From NCBI GenBank assembly GCA_019118745.1, contig DWYJ01000061.1, positions 1 through 36,214 on the forward strand: a DNA stretch of 36,214 nt, in the 5' to 3' direction. Shown piece after piece: positions 14,297 to 21,937 of the stretch (position 1 is its first letter; each line of letters starts with the position of its first letter). The notes beneath the pieces are model-generated. The model made no database searches and was not told where the DNA came from. It saw nothing but the letters and a program-made list of their open reading frames with translations. A program made the position numbers and the translations under genes. The stretch comes from Candidatus Desulfovibrio gallistercoris. GTDB lineage: Bacteria; Desulfobacterota; Desulfovibrionia; Desulfovibrionales; Desulfovibrionaceae.

Positions 14297-14989
14297 TCAC
14301 AGGCTGATGTTGAGGGTGAGACGGTCTTCCAGCAGGGGGGCGTCCGTGGCCGGGTCCTGCGGGGGTTTGCACCAGTAGCGCAGGCCCAGCCCGGCCAGCG
14401 GCGGCAGCGACGTGGCGTCCTCCGCATGGGCCAGGCCGGGCAGGCGCACGCCCTCCGGCGGCAGGTAGCCGCCGGGGGGCGGGACGGGACAGCCGGGCGC
14501 GGGCAGCGGGCGCTCGCAGGGCGCTCGAAAGCGTACCTGCACGCGGCAGCTCCAGTCCTGCGCGAAGACCGCCAGAGAGGCCCCTTGCCCTCTGGCGGAA
14601 AAAAGGGAGCGGATGCGGCCGGGCAGCAGGTAGTCCACGCCGTCCAGCCCGCAGTCGTACAGGGCCGTCAGGGCGGCCACGTCCGCCAGCATGTCGCAGG
14701 CCCCCACCGATGCCGGGCCGCCGGTACGGGCCGCCTCGGCGCGCGGGCTGTGGGCCGCGCAGACGGTGCTGAAGCGCAGCACGCTTTCCCAGCGGGTGCG
14801 GGCCGTATCGAGGGGCTTGCCCGCGTCCGCCCCGTCAAAGGCCACCCACACGGCCGGGATGGCCCGGTAGACCGCCTGCCATTCGCCCATGAGCTCGCCG
14901 CCGTAACTGCCCACGAAACGCAGGTACGGCAGGCGGGCCGCGTGGATGCGGCGGATGATGGCGTTCTCCACGGCAAGGATCGGGTACAT
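14297..14989 (-). CDS. DUF1834 neck/tail protein (Mu gp37-like)
   Basis: A 230-residue protein in the gp37 position. It starts MYPILAVENAIIRRIHAA and has FVGSYGGEL and a WSCRVQVRFRAP strand; the DUF1834 assignment rests on these and on the order gp36-gp37-gp38-sheath. In Mu the group lies between capsid and sheath and is thought to form the neck or tail completion. It begins 10 nt after the gp36 stop. Confidence 0.8.
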   Translation of the reverse strand: MYPILAVENAIIRRIHAARLPYLRFVGSYGGELMGEWQAVYRAIPAVWVAFDGADAGKPLDTARTRWESVLRFSTVCAAHSPRAEAARTGGPASVGACDMLADVAALTALYDCGLDGVDYLLPGRIRSLFSARGQGASLAVFAQDWSCRVQVRFRAPCERPLPAPGCPVPPPGGYLPPEGVRLPGLAHAEDATSLPPLAGLGLRYWCKPPQDPATDAPLLEDRLTLNISL

Positions 14990-14999
14990 GGGGGCTCCC

Positions 15000-15557
15000 T
15001 CAGAAAAAGCGTTCGTGTCTGCCCGGGCGGAAGATGACCTCCGTCTCCGGGGCCTGCGGCAACGGCGCTTCGGGCGGTGCGGGCACGACGATGGCCGCCG
15101 CGCCCCGCGCCACTTCCCTGAGCCAGGCCAGCGCCTCGCGGTAGCGGCGTTCCACGGCCTCGCTGTCCTGCATGCCGAAGCCCGCGCAGAGGTGATAGCG
15201 GGCCATATCGCAGACGGCGGCCCCCAGCGGCTGGGGGATGCCGCCCGCCGTATCCAGCGGCACGGGCAGGCGCACGGCCAGGTAGCTGTCGGCCTCGCGG
15301 CTGGCCCGCTCCAGCGCGTCGTTCACGCGGGCCGCGTCATAGGGCGGGAGGGGGCCGCCGCTTCCCTCGCCTTCCTCCCGCTGGTTTTCCGTGCCGCTTT
15401 CCGGCCAGCGGTCCGCAAAGACCGGCGGGCCATTGGCGGGCAGGGCCTCGCTGTCCGGCAGGGGCGCAAGGGCTATGAGCTCCTGCAGGCCGAAGCGGGC
15501 GGCCATGTCCGCCGGGCCGGCGTAGAGGACGGGCGGCCAGCCCGCGCCGTCAGGCAT
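15000..15557 (-). CDS. DUF1320 protein (Mu gp36-like)
   Basis: A 185-residue member of DUF1320, recognised by YAGPADMAARFGLQELIALA at the start and the central DALERASREADSYLAVRLPV and VCDMARYHLCAGF motifs. It is probably a head-tail connector. The ATG at 15557 has a GGAGG site and overlaps the gp35-type stop by 8 nt. Compared with short homologues it has an acidic, Pro/Gly-rich insertion at about residues 45-75. Confidence 0.85.
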   Translation of the reverse strand: MPDGAGWPPVLYAGPADMAARFGLQELIALAPLPDSEALPANGPPVFADRWPESGTENQREEGEGSGGPLPPYDAARVNDALERASREADSYLAVRLPVPLDTAGGIPQPLGAAVCDMARYHLCAGFGMQDSEAVERRYREALAWLREVARGAAAIVVPAPPEAPLPQAPETEVIFRPGRHERFF

Positions 15558-15828
15558 GGGCCGCCTCCGTACCGGGGGCCGGAGGGGCATCCTCCGCGCC
15601 GCCCTCCCCGGCGGCGGCCAGGGGGGCGTTCGGGGTGACGGGGGCCGTCTCCCTGTCCGCGGGCGGCCGGTCCTGTTCTTCAGGCGGCGAGACCAGCAGG
15701 AAGGGGTCAGCCTTCAGACGGCAGGCTGTGGCCTCGTCCACATCCAGCTCGCGGGGGACGGGGCCGAAACAGCGCCCGGCCCGGCAGCGCCGGGCCAGAG
15801 GAGGACGGGCGGCGATACGCAGTCGCAT
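15550..15828 (-). CDS. Small head protein (Mu gp35 / HI1506-like)
   Basis: A 92-residue protein between the capsid and DUF1320 genes. The middle (CFGPVPRELDVDEATACRLK then ADPFLLVS) fits the Mu gp35/HI1506 group; the C-terminal third is low-complexity Ala/Pro/Glu. The precise role is unknown. Confidence 0.7.
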   Translation of the reverse strand: MRLRIAARPPLARRCRAGRCFGPVPRELDVDEATACRLKADPFLLVSPPEEQDRPPADRETAPVTPNAPLAAAGEGGAEDAPPAPGTEAAHA

Positions 15829-15839
15829 GGGCCGCCTCC

Positions 15840-16793
15840 CTAACCGCCCACCACGGGCGGCAGCAGCCAGGGCACGCTGATGATGGTGGCCGCGTCGTAC
15901 CAGGGGTTGGATTCGCCGTTGTTGACCAGCTCCACGGCAATGAGCCTGCGGGCCGCGGCAAAGAGGGAGGGCGGCACCACCAGCAGGGTGCCCGCCTTGC
16001 CGCCCATGCCCAGGCCCAGCGGCCTGCCACCGTCGGCCTGGAAGGACTGCATCAGGCCCAGCGCCTTCTCGAAATTGGCGGCGGAGAGCTCGTCCCGCAC
16101 GGCTACGGCCTGCTGCCAGAAGCCGAAGCCCACATTGCAGCGGTAGCGCACGCCGTAGAGGTACTGGTCCTTCATGAACACGCTGTCGTTGCGGGCGTCG
16201 GTGATGGCTTGCAGTTCCGGGCGGGTGCGCTCCTGGAAGATAAGGGGCTTGAGCGGACGGGAGACGTCCAGCAGGTACCAGGGGGTCTTGCTTTCCGGGC
16301 TTTCGGCGGCGTCGATGAGGTTGGACGCCGTAGCGTTGCCGCCTGTGCCGTCCACGTTGACGGCCACCGGGTGATCCGTGTCGAAGAAGAACTGCCCGTC
16401 GTAACAGTTGGTGGAGAAGCCCTTGCCCAGCAGGCCGAAGACCAGCTCGTCGGGATGGGTGGCCGCGGCATAGCCCATCTCCTCGAAGAGCGGCGCATAG
16501 ATGCCGAGGTTGTCGTCCTCCATGTCCGTGCGCTTGACGCCCACCGTGCCTTCATAGGTCTTGTTCTCGATGGCGTAGCCGTGTTCCTTCATGTCCTTCA
16601 CGGCGCGGTCGCCCACCCATTCGGCCAGCTTGGGGAACTGGCCCAGCCAGCCGTAGGTGGTGCTGGCGCTGGTGCTGGACATGTGGGTGGCCGCCTGCCG
16701 CCAGTAGCCGGGCGCGCGGCCCGCCCCGCGCCGGAAGGCGGCATTGAAGCCGGTACGCAGGCCGGACAGGGTGCTGTCGGTGATGATGGGCAT
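15840..16793 (-). CDS. Major capsid protein (Mu gpT-like)
   Basis: A 317-residue Mu gpT-type major head subunit. Diagnostic stretches are GWLGQFPKLAEWVGDR and YEGTVGVKRTDMEDDNLGIY (residues 79-98), and PWLLPPV at the C-terminus. It polymerises to the HK97-fold shell. Its ATG directly follows the protease/scaffold stop, matching the Mu order I/Z-T. Confidence 0.95.
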   Translation of the reverse strand: MPIITDSTLSGLRTGFNAAFRRGAGRAPGYWRQAATHMSSTSASTTYGWLGQFPKLAEWVGDRAVKDMKEHGYAIENKTYEGTVGVKRTDMEDDNLGIYAPLFEEMGYAAATHPDELVFGLLGKGFSTNCYDGQFFFDTDHPVAVNVDGTGGNATASNLIDAAESPESKTPWYLLDVSRPLKPLIFQERTRPELQAITDARNDSVFMKDQYLYGVRYRCNVGFGFWQQAVAVRDELSAANFEKALGLMQSFQADGGRPLGLGMGGKAGTLLVVPPSLFAAARRLIAVELVNNGESNPWYDAATIISVPWLLPPVVGG

Positions 16794-17297
16794 CTACTTT
16801 TCCTCCCTGGCCTGGGCAAATTCCTCAGGGGTCAGGCCCAGGCTCGCGCAGATATGGCGTTCTTCATCGGTCAGGCCCGCCGTATCCGTGCCGTCCGCCG
16901 GGGGCGTGCCGCCGGTCTGGGTGCGCGTGAGGGCCTGCACGGGCGGCTGGGCGGCCAGATAGGCTTTCAGGGCTTCGGGGGACGTCCGGGCCAGCTCCTC
17001 GGCCCAGGCCTTCGTGGCGGCGGTCAGGCGGCCGTCCTTCAGGGCGGCCTCGATGTCGTCCTTCAGGGCCGCGGCGCGGGCCTCGGCCCGCAGCTCCTCC
17101 AGCTCTTCACGCAGCTGGGCGGCCTCCCGCTGGACGGCGGAAAAGGTGGACATGGCCACGAAGCGCCGCGGATCGGGCGCGGCCCCGGCACGGGCCACGG
17201 CGTCGTCCCGTTCCCGTTGCAGGCCGTTCAGGGCGGCCAGGGCGGCGGCCTCGTCCGCCGTTTCCGGCAGGCCGAGGGCGGCAAGCATTTGTTTCAT
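16794..17297 (-). CDS. Nested scaffold protein (Mu gpZ-like internal start)
   Basis: Inside the protease frame an ATG at 17297 is preceded by GGGAGGAA at 6 nt, giving a 167-residue protein with the helical, Glu/Ala/Arg-rich scaffold region alone (coiled coil around LREELEELRAEARAAALKDD). In Mu the same arrangement makes gpZ from within gpI. The strong internal site is what supports it; expression is inferred by analogy. Confidence 0.75.
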   Translation of the reverse strand: MKQMLAALGLPETADEAAALAALNGLQRERDDAVARAGAAPDPRRFVAMSTFSAVQREAAQLREELEELRAEARAAALKDDIEAALKDGRLTAATKAWAEELARTSPEALKAYLAAQPPVQALTRTQTGGTPPADGTDTAGLTDEERHICASLGLTPEEFAQAREEK

Positions 17298-17837
17298 GGG
17301 GGATTCCTCCCGGGGGCTGAGGGTGGCCCTGGCGGCGGCCATGCCGTCCAGGGCGGGATGGTTGGTAAGGGCCGCGCAGACAAGGCGCAGCACGGCCCCG
17401 CTTTGCGGGTCGAAACAAAAGACGGGGCTTATGTAACGGTATTCCCCCGCGCGGATGTGGGCGCGGGCCCTGTCCGTCCAGTCCACCGAGGCGAACAGGC
17501 CGCGTCCGTCCTCCCAGCGCAGGGAGGTCAGCCAGCCGGCCGCCGGGGCGGGCTGGCCGTTGTGCGCGGCAAGCTGGGTCTGGTGCTCGTAATCCACCAC
17601 CAGCGGCGTGGCGCGGGATCGCCATTCGGCCACGAGGGCCGCGGCATCTCCCGCGTCCAGCCGCCAGTGCGAGAGGGAAAGCCCCTCGAGCGTCGCGGGG
17701 CGGCCGTCGAGCGCGGCGAAGCGCCCCGCCGGGAAAAGCTGTATCTCTCCGGCAGGCCCCTCGTCCCCGCCGGGGGCGGGGGCAAGGGGGGCGGCCAGGG
17801 CCGCCTGCATAAGGAAGGGAGTCGGTTCGTGTTCCAT
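16794..17837 (-). CDS. Prohead protease with C-terminal scaffold (Mu gpI-like)
   Basis: A 347-residue protein. Residues 1-180 resemble Mu gpI protease: TPLVVDYEHQTQLAAHNG (residues about 77-94) carries the conserved D-x-E-H of the family, and YRYISPVFCFDPQSG plus LTNHPALDGM follow. Residues 180-347 are a charged, helical scaffold. The protease cuts scaffold and itself during head maturation. The ATG at 17837 has an AGGA site 8 nt upstream and lies 28 nt after the T-run of late box P. It follows the lysis/packaging block across a 460-nt gap. Confidence 0.9.
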   Translation of the reverse strand: MEHEPTPFLMQAALAAPLAPAPGGDEGPAGEIQLFPAGRFAALDGRPATLEGLSLSHWRLDAGDAAALVAEWRSRATPLVVDYEHQTQLAAHNGQPAPAAGWLTSLRWEDGRGLFASVDWTDRARAHIRAGEYRYISPVFCFDPQSGAVLRLVCAALTNHPALDGMAAARATLSPREESPMKQMLAALGLPETADEAAALAALNGLQRERDDAVARAGAAPDPRRFVAMSTFSAVQREAAQLREELEELRAEARAAALKDDIEAALKDGRLTAATKAWAEELARTSPEALKAYLAAQPPVQALTRTQTGGTPPADGTDTAGLTDEERHICASLGLTPEEFAQAREEK

Positions 17838-17863
17838 GCGGCCATCCTGCCACGAGGACGGCC

Positions 17864-17892
17864 GGAAAAAAGGCCGCGGGGCTTCAGCGTTT
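17864..17892 (-). promoter_or_regulatory. Candidate late box P, upstream of protease
   Basis: The minus strand reads AAACGCTGAAGCCCCGCGGC then CTTTTTTCC. It matches box V almost base for base, including the 28-nt distance from T-run to start codon and the CCGCATGGA start context. It stands where Mu has its late promoter P-I, which is the main reason to suspect promoter function. Confidence 0.5.
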
Positions 17893-18126
17893 CCCCGCCT
17901 TCCGGGCGCGCCCGCTCCCGGTTGCTTGCCCGCGCCCGCCTCACGCCCGCGTGAAGGCCGTTAGAGGGGCGTTAGAATCGTCCGAACGGAAAAACGCGGG
18001 GGATGCCCCGCGCGGAGAGGGAAACGGGGCGCAGGCGCGGCATCTTGCCGGGGGGCTCCCCGGACGTGCCGGGTGGCGCTGTGCCGCCGCCTCGCGTGCT
18101 CCCTTTTTCAAAGCTAAAGCGCTTTA
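17893..18126. other. Intergenic stretch upstream of late box P
   Basis: No credible gene is seen between the late box and element R3. It holds several GC-rich hairpins and, at about 18070-18093, GGTGGCGCTGTGCCGCCGCC, which recurs at 30540-30562 upstream of the MuB gene. Confidence 0.4.
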
Positions 18127-18337
18127 GGTTCGTTGCCTGGTGGGGGGAAGGGAAACCCCTCCGCCAGCGCGGGAGCGGTTTCCCTTCCCCCCAAGCCCCC
18201 CATCCCTTCCCCAGCGCGCTTTTACCGGGGGAAGAGTAGGAACACATGGCATCCCCGCCTCAGAAGGTAAGCGGAACATGTACAGCTTGCTTATTTTATC
18301 TGTCGAAATTATTTATAAAAATTGTGTTGATACGCCC
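18127..18337 (+). repeat. MITE-like intergenic element R3
   Basis: The right end, AATTGTGTTGATACGCCC, is bordered by TA at 18338-18339, which is in the stop codon of the gpG gene. The left end (GGTTCGTTG) follows TA at 18125-18126 and lacks the outermost bases seen in R4. The palindrome here is GGGGGGAAGGGAAACC with GGTTTCCCTTCCCCCC, so the arms differ from R1 and R4 at a paired position yet still match each other. The core around AGCGCGCTTTTACC is conserved. Confidence 0.8.
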
Positions 18338-18873
18338 TAAACGAAGAACTGTTTCACATGCCGGGCCACCAGCTCGCGCATCTCCTCCCGTTCCGCCTCC
18401 CCCACGCCGAGGAAGGGCCGGGCCGGGATGACGCTGCCGGGGTGGGAGACCTCGCGCCGGAACACCGGCTTGCCGCCGCTGCCCATGAAACGGAGGGAGC
18501 GCTTGAAACGGGCCCGGATGACGTGCGCCCGCGTCCGTGCCCCGAACTGGTGCGCCGCGGCATGGGGCCGGTTCGTCCCCACGCGGGCAAAGCCGTTTCC
18601 GTACTGCAGGGTGATGGATGTGGCGAGCTCCCCGGAGAGCTGGAGGATCTTCCCGTCGTGGCCGGCCTCCATGCGCTGCCGCCGGTAGGCTGGGGAAAGC
18701 GGGGCCCATTTCGCGCCGGTGACGGGGTCCCGCTCCTCCTCGAAAGCGTCCTGCGTGGCTTCCCGCATGAGCTGTCCCAGATCGCGCATGAGCGGCGTCG
18801 TCTCCCGCCCGGCCGCGGCAAGGGACCGCATGGCCTCGTCGAGGCCGTCAAGATTGACAAGCATCCGTATCAT
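18337..18873 (-). CDS. Virion morphogenesis protein (Mu gpG-like)
   Basis: A 178-residue phage virion morphogenesis protein. Supporting stretches: TQDAFEEERDPVTGAKWAPL (around residue 45), an LQLSGELATSI segment, then VRVGTNRPHAAAHQFG-like FARVGTNRPHAAAHQFG and VIPARPFLGVGEAE at the end. In Mu gpG sits between F and I and is involved in tail/head completion. I use the ATG at 18873, with GGAGGAAG 8 nt upstream, rather than the ATG at 18891 that would lie before that site. Confidence 0.85.
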   Translation of the reverse strand: MIRMLVNLDGLDEAMRSLAAAGRETTPLMRDLGQLMREATQDAFEEERDPVTGAKWAPLSPAYRRQRMEAGHDGKILQLSGELATSITLQYGNGFARVGTNRPHAAAHQFGARTRAHVIRARFKRSLRFMGSGGKPVFRREVSHPGSVIPARPFLGVGEAEREEMRELVARHVKQFFV

Positions 18874-18992
18874 GGGACATTCTTCCTCCATGAGCTGAAA
18901 GGGTGCGCGAAAACAGGCGTCCGGCGGGACAGTGCCTGTCGTTAGGGGCCCGCATGCCGCCGCCGCGGCCTGCGCTCGGCGAGACCACCCTT

Positions 18993-20312
18993 TCAGTTTT
19001 TCCCTTCTTCCTTCTTCGCCCAGGCCGGTGCGCTGTAGACGAGCCAGCCTTCACGCCATTTGTCCGCCCCTTTCGGCTCCCGCTGCATCATGTTCCAGAC
19101 GAGCGAGCCGTCCCGGTTGATGCGCACCACCACCAGCAGGCTGTACCGGCTCCCCCTGAACACGGCCAGATAGTTTTCCCGCAGCTTGCCGTCCGCGTGC
19201 ATCTTCAGCCATATCTCGTGGGGCTGCTCGAGCGTGGGCAGGACATGGCGCGCGAAGCGTTCCCGCGCGTCCCTTTCCTTCTCCACCATGTGCGGCAGCA
19301 GATCGCGCCAGATGGTGCGCCGGCCCAGGGGCGTCGTCACCACGCGCAGACGTTCCCCGCCGGAGAAGCCCAGGGCTTCCGCCAGAAGCTTTTCCGCGGC
19401 CTCCCGGCTCTCCGACATGGGGAGCTCCCCCGGTGCGGGCAGTTTGTCCGCGTCCGGCATGTCCCGAAAGGACGGCAGGCCGAGCTCCCGCCAGTTCGTC
19501 CCCGCCGTCTGGGGCGGTGAGGGCATATCCGCCAGCATGTCCCGCAGGAACGTCCGGCCGGGGTTGTAGTCAAAGCCCGCGTCAGGGAAAAAGTCCGGGC
19601 CGTCCGGGCCGAGGCGGCAGCCCTTGACGGCGCGCATCTCCTGCTCGCCGGTCCGGGGATCGCGCACGGGCACGAGTTTTTCCCGCAGCGTGCCCTTCCC
19701 GCTCTCCACCGTGAGCCCGCGTCGTTCGAGCGCCCGCTCCGAAAGGCTTTCCACCCGGCAGCGGCAGTTCCAGCCGTTGGGCGGATAGATGACGTCCCAG
19801 ACGGGATCGTCCGCCCGGTAGATGCGCCCGTGCAGGGCCGCATGGGAGGGGCGCGTCTTCTGGTCCCGAATGGCCACATAGCGCAGGTAGGGGGCGCTTC
19901 CCGCCATGTCCATCTGTTCGCGGTAGCGGCCGGCATTGAACGCCCCCTGCACGTTCTGACGGTAGATGAGGTTGAGGCGTGCGGGACAGCCGCGCGGCCC
20001 CACGCGCACCTCTCCCGTGCGGGGGTCGGTCATCTCGCCCGGCCCCCACCAGCCCTTTTTGCGCAGGACAGGCGCAAGACGGTTGAGGAACTCCCGCTGC
20101 GACACCTCCCCGGCCACGGCGTCAGCCACCGCGGCGCGGATGTCCGCCAGCAGATCGAGCCGGGCGACGCCCGCCACGGTGAAGGCACGGGCATGCGCCT
20201 CCCGCCATCTCTCCTGCCAGCGAAAGGATATTTTCAGCCCTTTGCTCTCGAAATACTGGATGGCCTCGCGCGGCGGCAGGCCGATGGCGTGGGAAAGGTC
20301 AACGTCCGGCAT
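18993..20312 (-). CDS. MuF head morphogenesis protein fused to a barnase/EndoU-like nuclease domain
   Basis: A 439-residue protein. Residues 1-255 are the Mu gpF minor-capsid family (REAIQYFESKGLKISFRWQE; DQKTRPSHAALHGRIYRADD at 150-169; PPNGWNCRCRVESLSE). Residues about 296-428 look like the phage barnase/EndoU/colicin-E5-D/RelE-like nuclease superfamily often attached to MuF: LLPHMVEKERDARERFARHV, PHEIWLK, YSLLVVV and DGSLVWNMM. MuF proteins enter the capsid with DNA, so the domain could be injected as an effector. No obvious immunity gene follows; the next 120 bp hold none. It overlaps the portal stop by 14 nt. Confidence 0.85.
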   Translation of the reverse strand: MPDVDLSHAIGLPPREAIQYFESKGLKISFRWQERWREAHARAFTVAGVARLDLLADIRAAVADAVAGEVSQREFLNRLAPVLRKKGWWGPGEMTDPRTGEVRVGPRGCPARLNLIYRQNVQGAFNAGRYREQMDMAGSAPYLRYVAIRDQKTRPSHAALHGRIYRADDPVWDVIYPPNGWNCRCRVESLSERALERRGLTVESGKGTLREKLVPVRDPRTGEQEMRAVKGCRLGPDGPDFFPDAGFDYNPGRTFLRDMLADMPSPPQTAGTNWRELGLPSFRDMPDADKLPAPGELPMSESREAAEKLLAEALGFSGGERLRVVTTPLGRRTIWRDLLPHMVEKERDARERFARHVLPTLEQPHEIWLKMHADGKLRENYLAVFRGSRYSLLVVVRINRDGSLVWNMMQREPKGADKWREGWLVYSAPAWAKKEEGKN

Positions 20313-21933
20313 GGCAACGCCCCCAAATCTCCGCCACGAACAGCGCCCGCGCGAGGATGTCCGCCAGCTGCGTTTCATCCATGAGGGGATACAGCCCGGC
20401 AAGCCTGCCCTCCAGTTCGGCGGGGGACAGGCCCGCCTCCAGCTCCGCCAGCAGCGGCGCGAGCAGCGCCTCCCCAGCGTCCCGCAGGGCCGCGTCCGCC
20501 CCGCCGCACAGGGCGTCCAGCGCGTCCTGCCCGGCCCCGCTTTCGTCCGGGCCGTCCGCATCGTCCGGGGCTTGCGCCGTGGCGCGGGCCAGGCGGGCCG
20601 TGGTCCCTTCCGGCCTTCGGGCCGTTGCCGCCGGGCGCGGGCCGTTCGCATCCCGGCCCGGCGCGGCCCCTCCCAGGGGCTGGAACACGTCGTCCTCGCC
20701 GGACGCTTCGGGCAGCTTGAGCCGCTCATGCACGAAACGGCGGCTGATCTTCATGTACGGGGCCAGCTTGGGCAGGGCATCGGCGTAGAGGGACAGATCC
20801 GCCGCGGGCTGGGTGTCGAAGCGCCAGTACGGCAAAAGGCGCTGGTCGCTGACGCCGAAATTGAGCAGGCAGAGCGGGGCCAGCAGTTGCGCGCTCAGGG
20901 TGGAGGCTATCTGCATGGCGTCGGCGGCCAGCAGATCGTGCCGCACTTCATTATGGATGCTGCCCAGGGCGTGGGTGCTGGTCTTGCCGTCGGCCTGCGT
21001 GGTCAGGGTGCCGCCCAGGATGGCCTTGCTCATGCCCTGCTCGCAGCGGGTCACCAGCTGGCCGGGGATGTCCTGCGGGCTGGCCGCTGGCGTCTGGAAG
21101 AGCACTTCCATGCCGGTGGGGATGATGCCCGCCGCGTCCTGCCCCAGGCAGCGCAAAGCGTGCAGGAGCGCGGACTTGTCCTCCCGCGTGGCCCCGGGCG
21201 GGTACTTGCCCAGGCGCAGGGGCAGGCCGTGGATCTGGGTGTAGGCGATGGCGGCATTGAGGGCATAGGCCCGGATGAGGTAGGCCCAGGCCACGGTGCG
21301 GAACAGGCCCGCGCGCGGCAGCCAGCCGGACTTGCTCTTGTGGGTGTGGACTATCCAGCCGCAGGGCCAGAGCGCCGCGCCTTCGGCGCTGCCGTCGCGC
21401 AGGCGCAGCTCGTTGCGGTCCGTCCACAGGCAGCGGAACCAGCTTTGCGGGCGGAAGGTCAGGGCGCGCGGCACATGGCGGCCGTCCACATGCCCCCACT
21501 CCAGCTCCAGGGCCGCGAAGCCGTGGCCGATGGCGTCGGCCATGTCCAGGATCATGTCCTCCACATTGGGCAGCATGTCCACGAGTTCCCGCGTCCTGCG
21601 GGCCAGCTCCCGCGCCCGGGCATCCTCGCTGCCGGGGATGATGTCCCATTCCAGGGTCAGCAGGGCGCGCTTGCGCTTGCCTATCTCGCAGGCCAGATGC
21701 TCGCAGCGGTCCTCCATATCGGCAAAAAGCGCGTGCTGCTCCATGATGTCGCCCTGTTCGGCGTCAGCCAGGATGCGCCGCAGCCTGCCCGGCGTCAGGC
21801 CGTGGGTGAGGTTGGGCAGCTGTTCCAGGTACAGGAGGGGGGCGGATGCGCCGCTCTCGGTCTGCATGGCCCCGCGCAGGGCCGCCGGAGCGGGCCGCGC
21901 GGCGCGCGGGGGGCGTGTGGGGGCGTGTGGCAT
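20299..21933 (-). CDS. Portal protein, DUF935 (Mu gp29-like)
   Basis: A 544-residue DUF935 portal, the dodecameric channel at the head-tail vertex. Typical stretches are LTPGRLRRILADAEQGDIME, RKRALLTLEWDIIPGS and EVLFQTPAASPQDIPGQLVT. It follows the terminase by 4 nt and overlaps MuF. The first 22 residues are Pro/Arg/Ala-rich, and the ATG at 21933 has a poor Shine-Dalgarno site, so a later start (ATG near 21867) cannot be excluded. The C-terminal 100 residues are Asp/Ala-rich. Confidence 0.9.
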   Translation of the reverse strand: MPHAPTRPPRAARPAPAALRGAMQTESGASAPLLYLEQLPNLTHGLTPGRLRRILADAEQGDIMEQHALFADMEDRCEHLACEIGKRKRALLTLEWDIIPGSEDARARELARRTRELVDMLPNVEDMILDMADAIGHGFAALELEWGHVDGRHVPRALTFRPQSWFRCLWTDRNELRLRDGSAEGAALWPCGWIVHTHKSKSGWLPRAGLFRTVAWAYLIRAYALNAAIAYTQIHGLPLRLGKYPPGATREDKSALLHALRCLGQDAAGIIPTGMEVLFQTPAASPQDIPGQLVTRCEQGMSKAILGGTLTTQADGKTSTHALGSIHNEVRHDLLAADAMQIASTLSAQLLAPLCLLNFGVSDQRLLPYWRFDTQPAADLSLYADALPKLAPYMKISRRFVHERLKLPEASGEDDVFQPLGGAAPGRDANGPRPAATARRPEGTTARLARATAQAPDDADGPDESGAGQDALDALCGGADAALRDAGEALLAPLLAELEAGLSPAELEGRLAGLYPLMDETQLADILARALFVAEIWGRCHAGR

Positions 21934-21937
21934 GGCG

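Noticed and set aside
16209..17954. Long plus-strand open frame (581 codons) opposite the capsid and protease genes
   Set aside because: It is antisense to two well-identified genes, with Gly/Arg/Ala-rich composition caused by high GC. Similar long antisense frames occur opposite most late genes (for example 7331-9226, 12565-14307, 22010-23761).
18848..19054. 68-codon frame between gpF and gpG as a possible immunity gene for the MuF toxin
   Set aside because: Most of it overlaps the end of the MuF gene and the gpG leader, its composition is Arg/Gly-rich, and it has no ribosome site.
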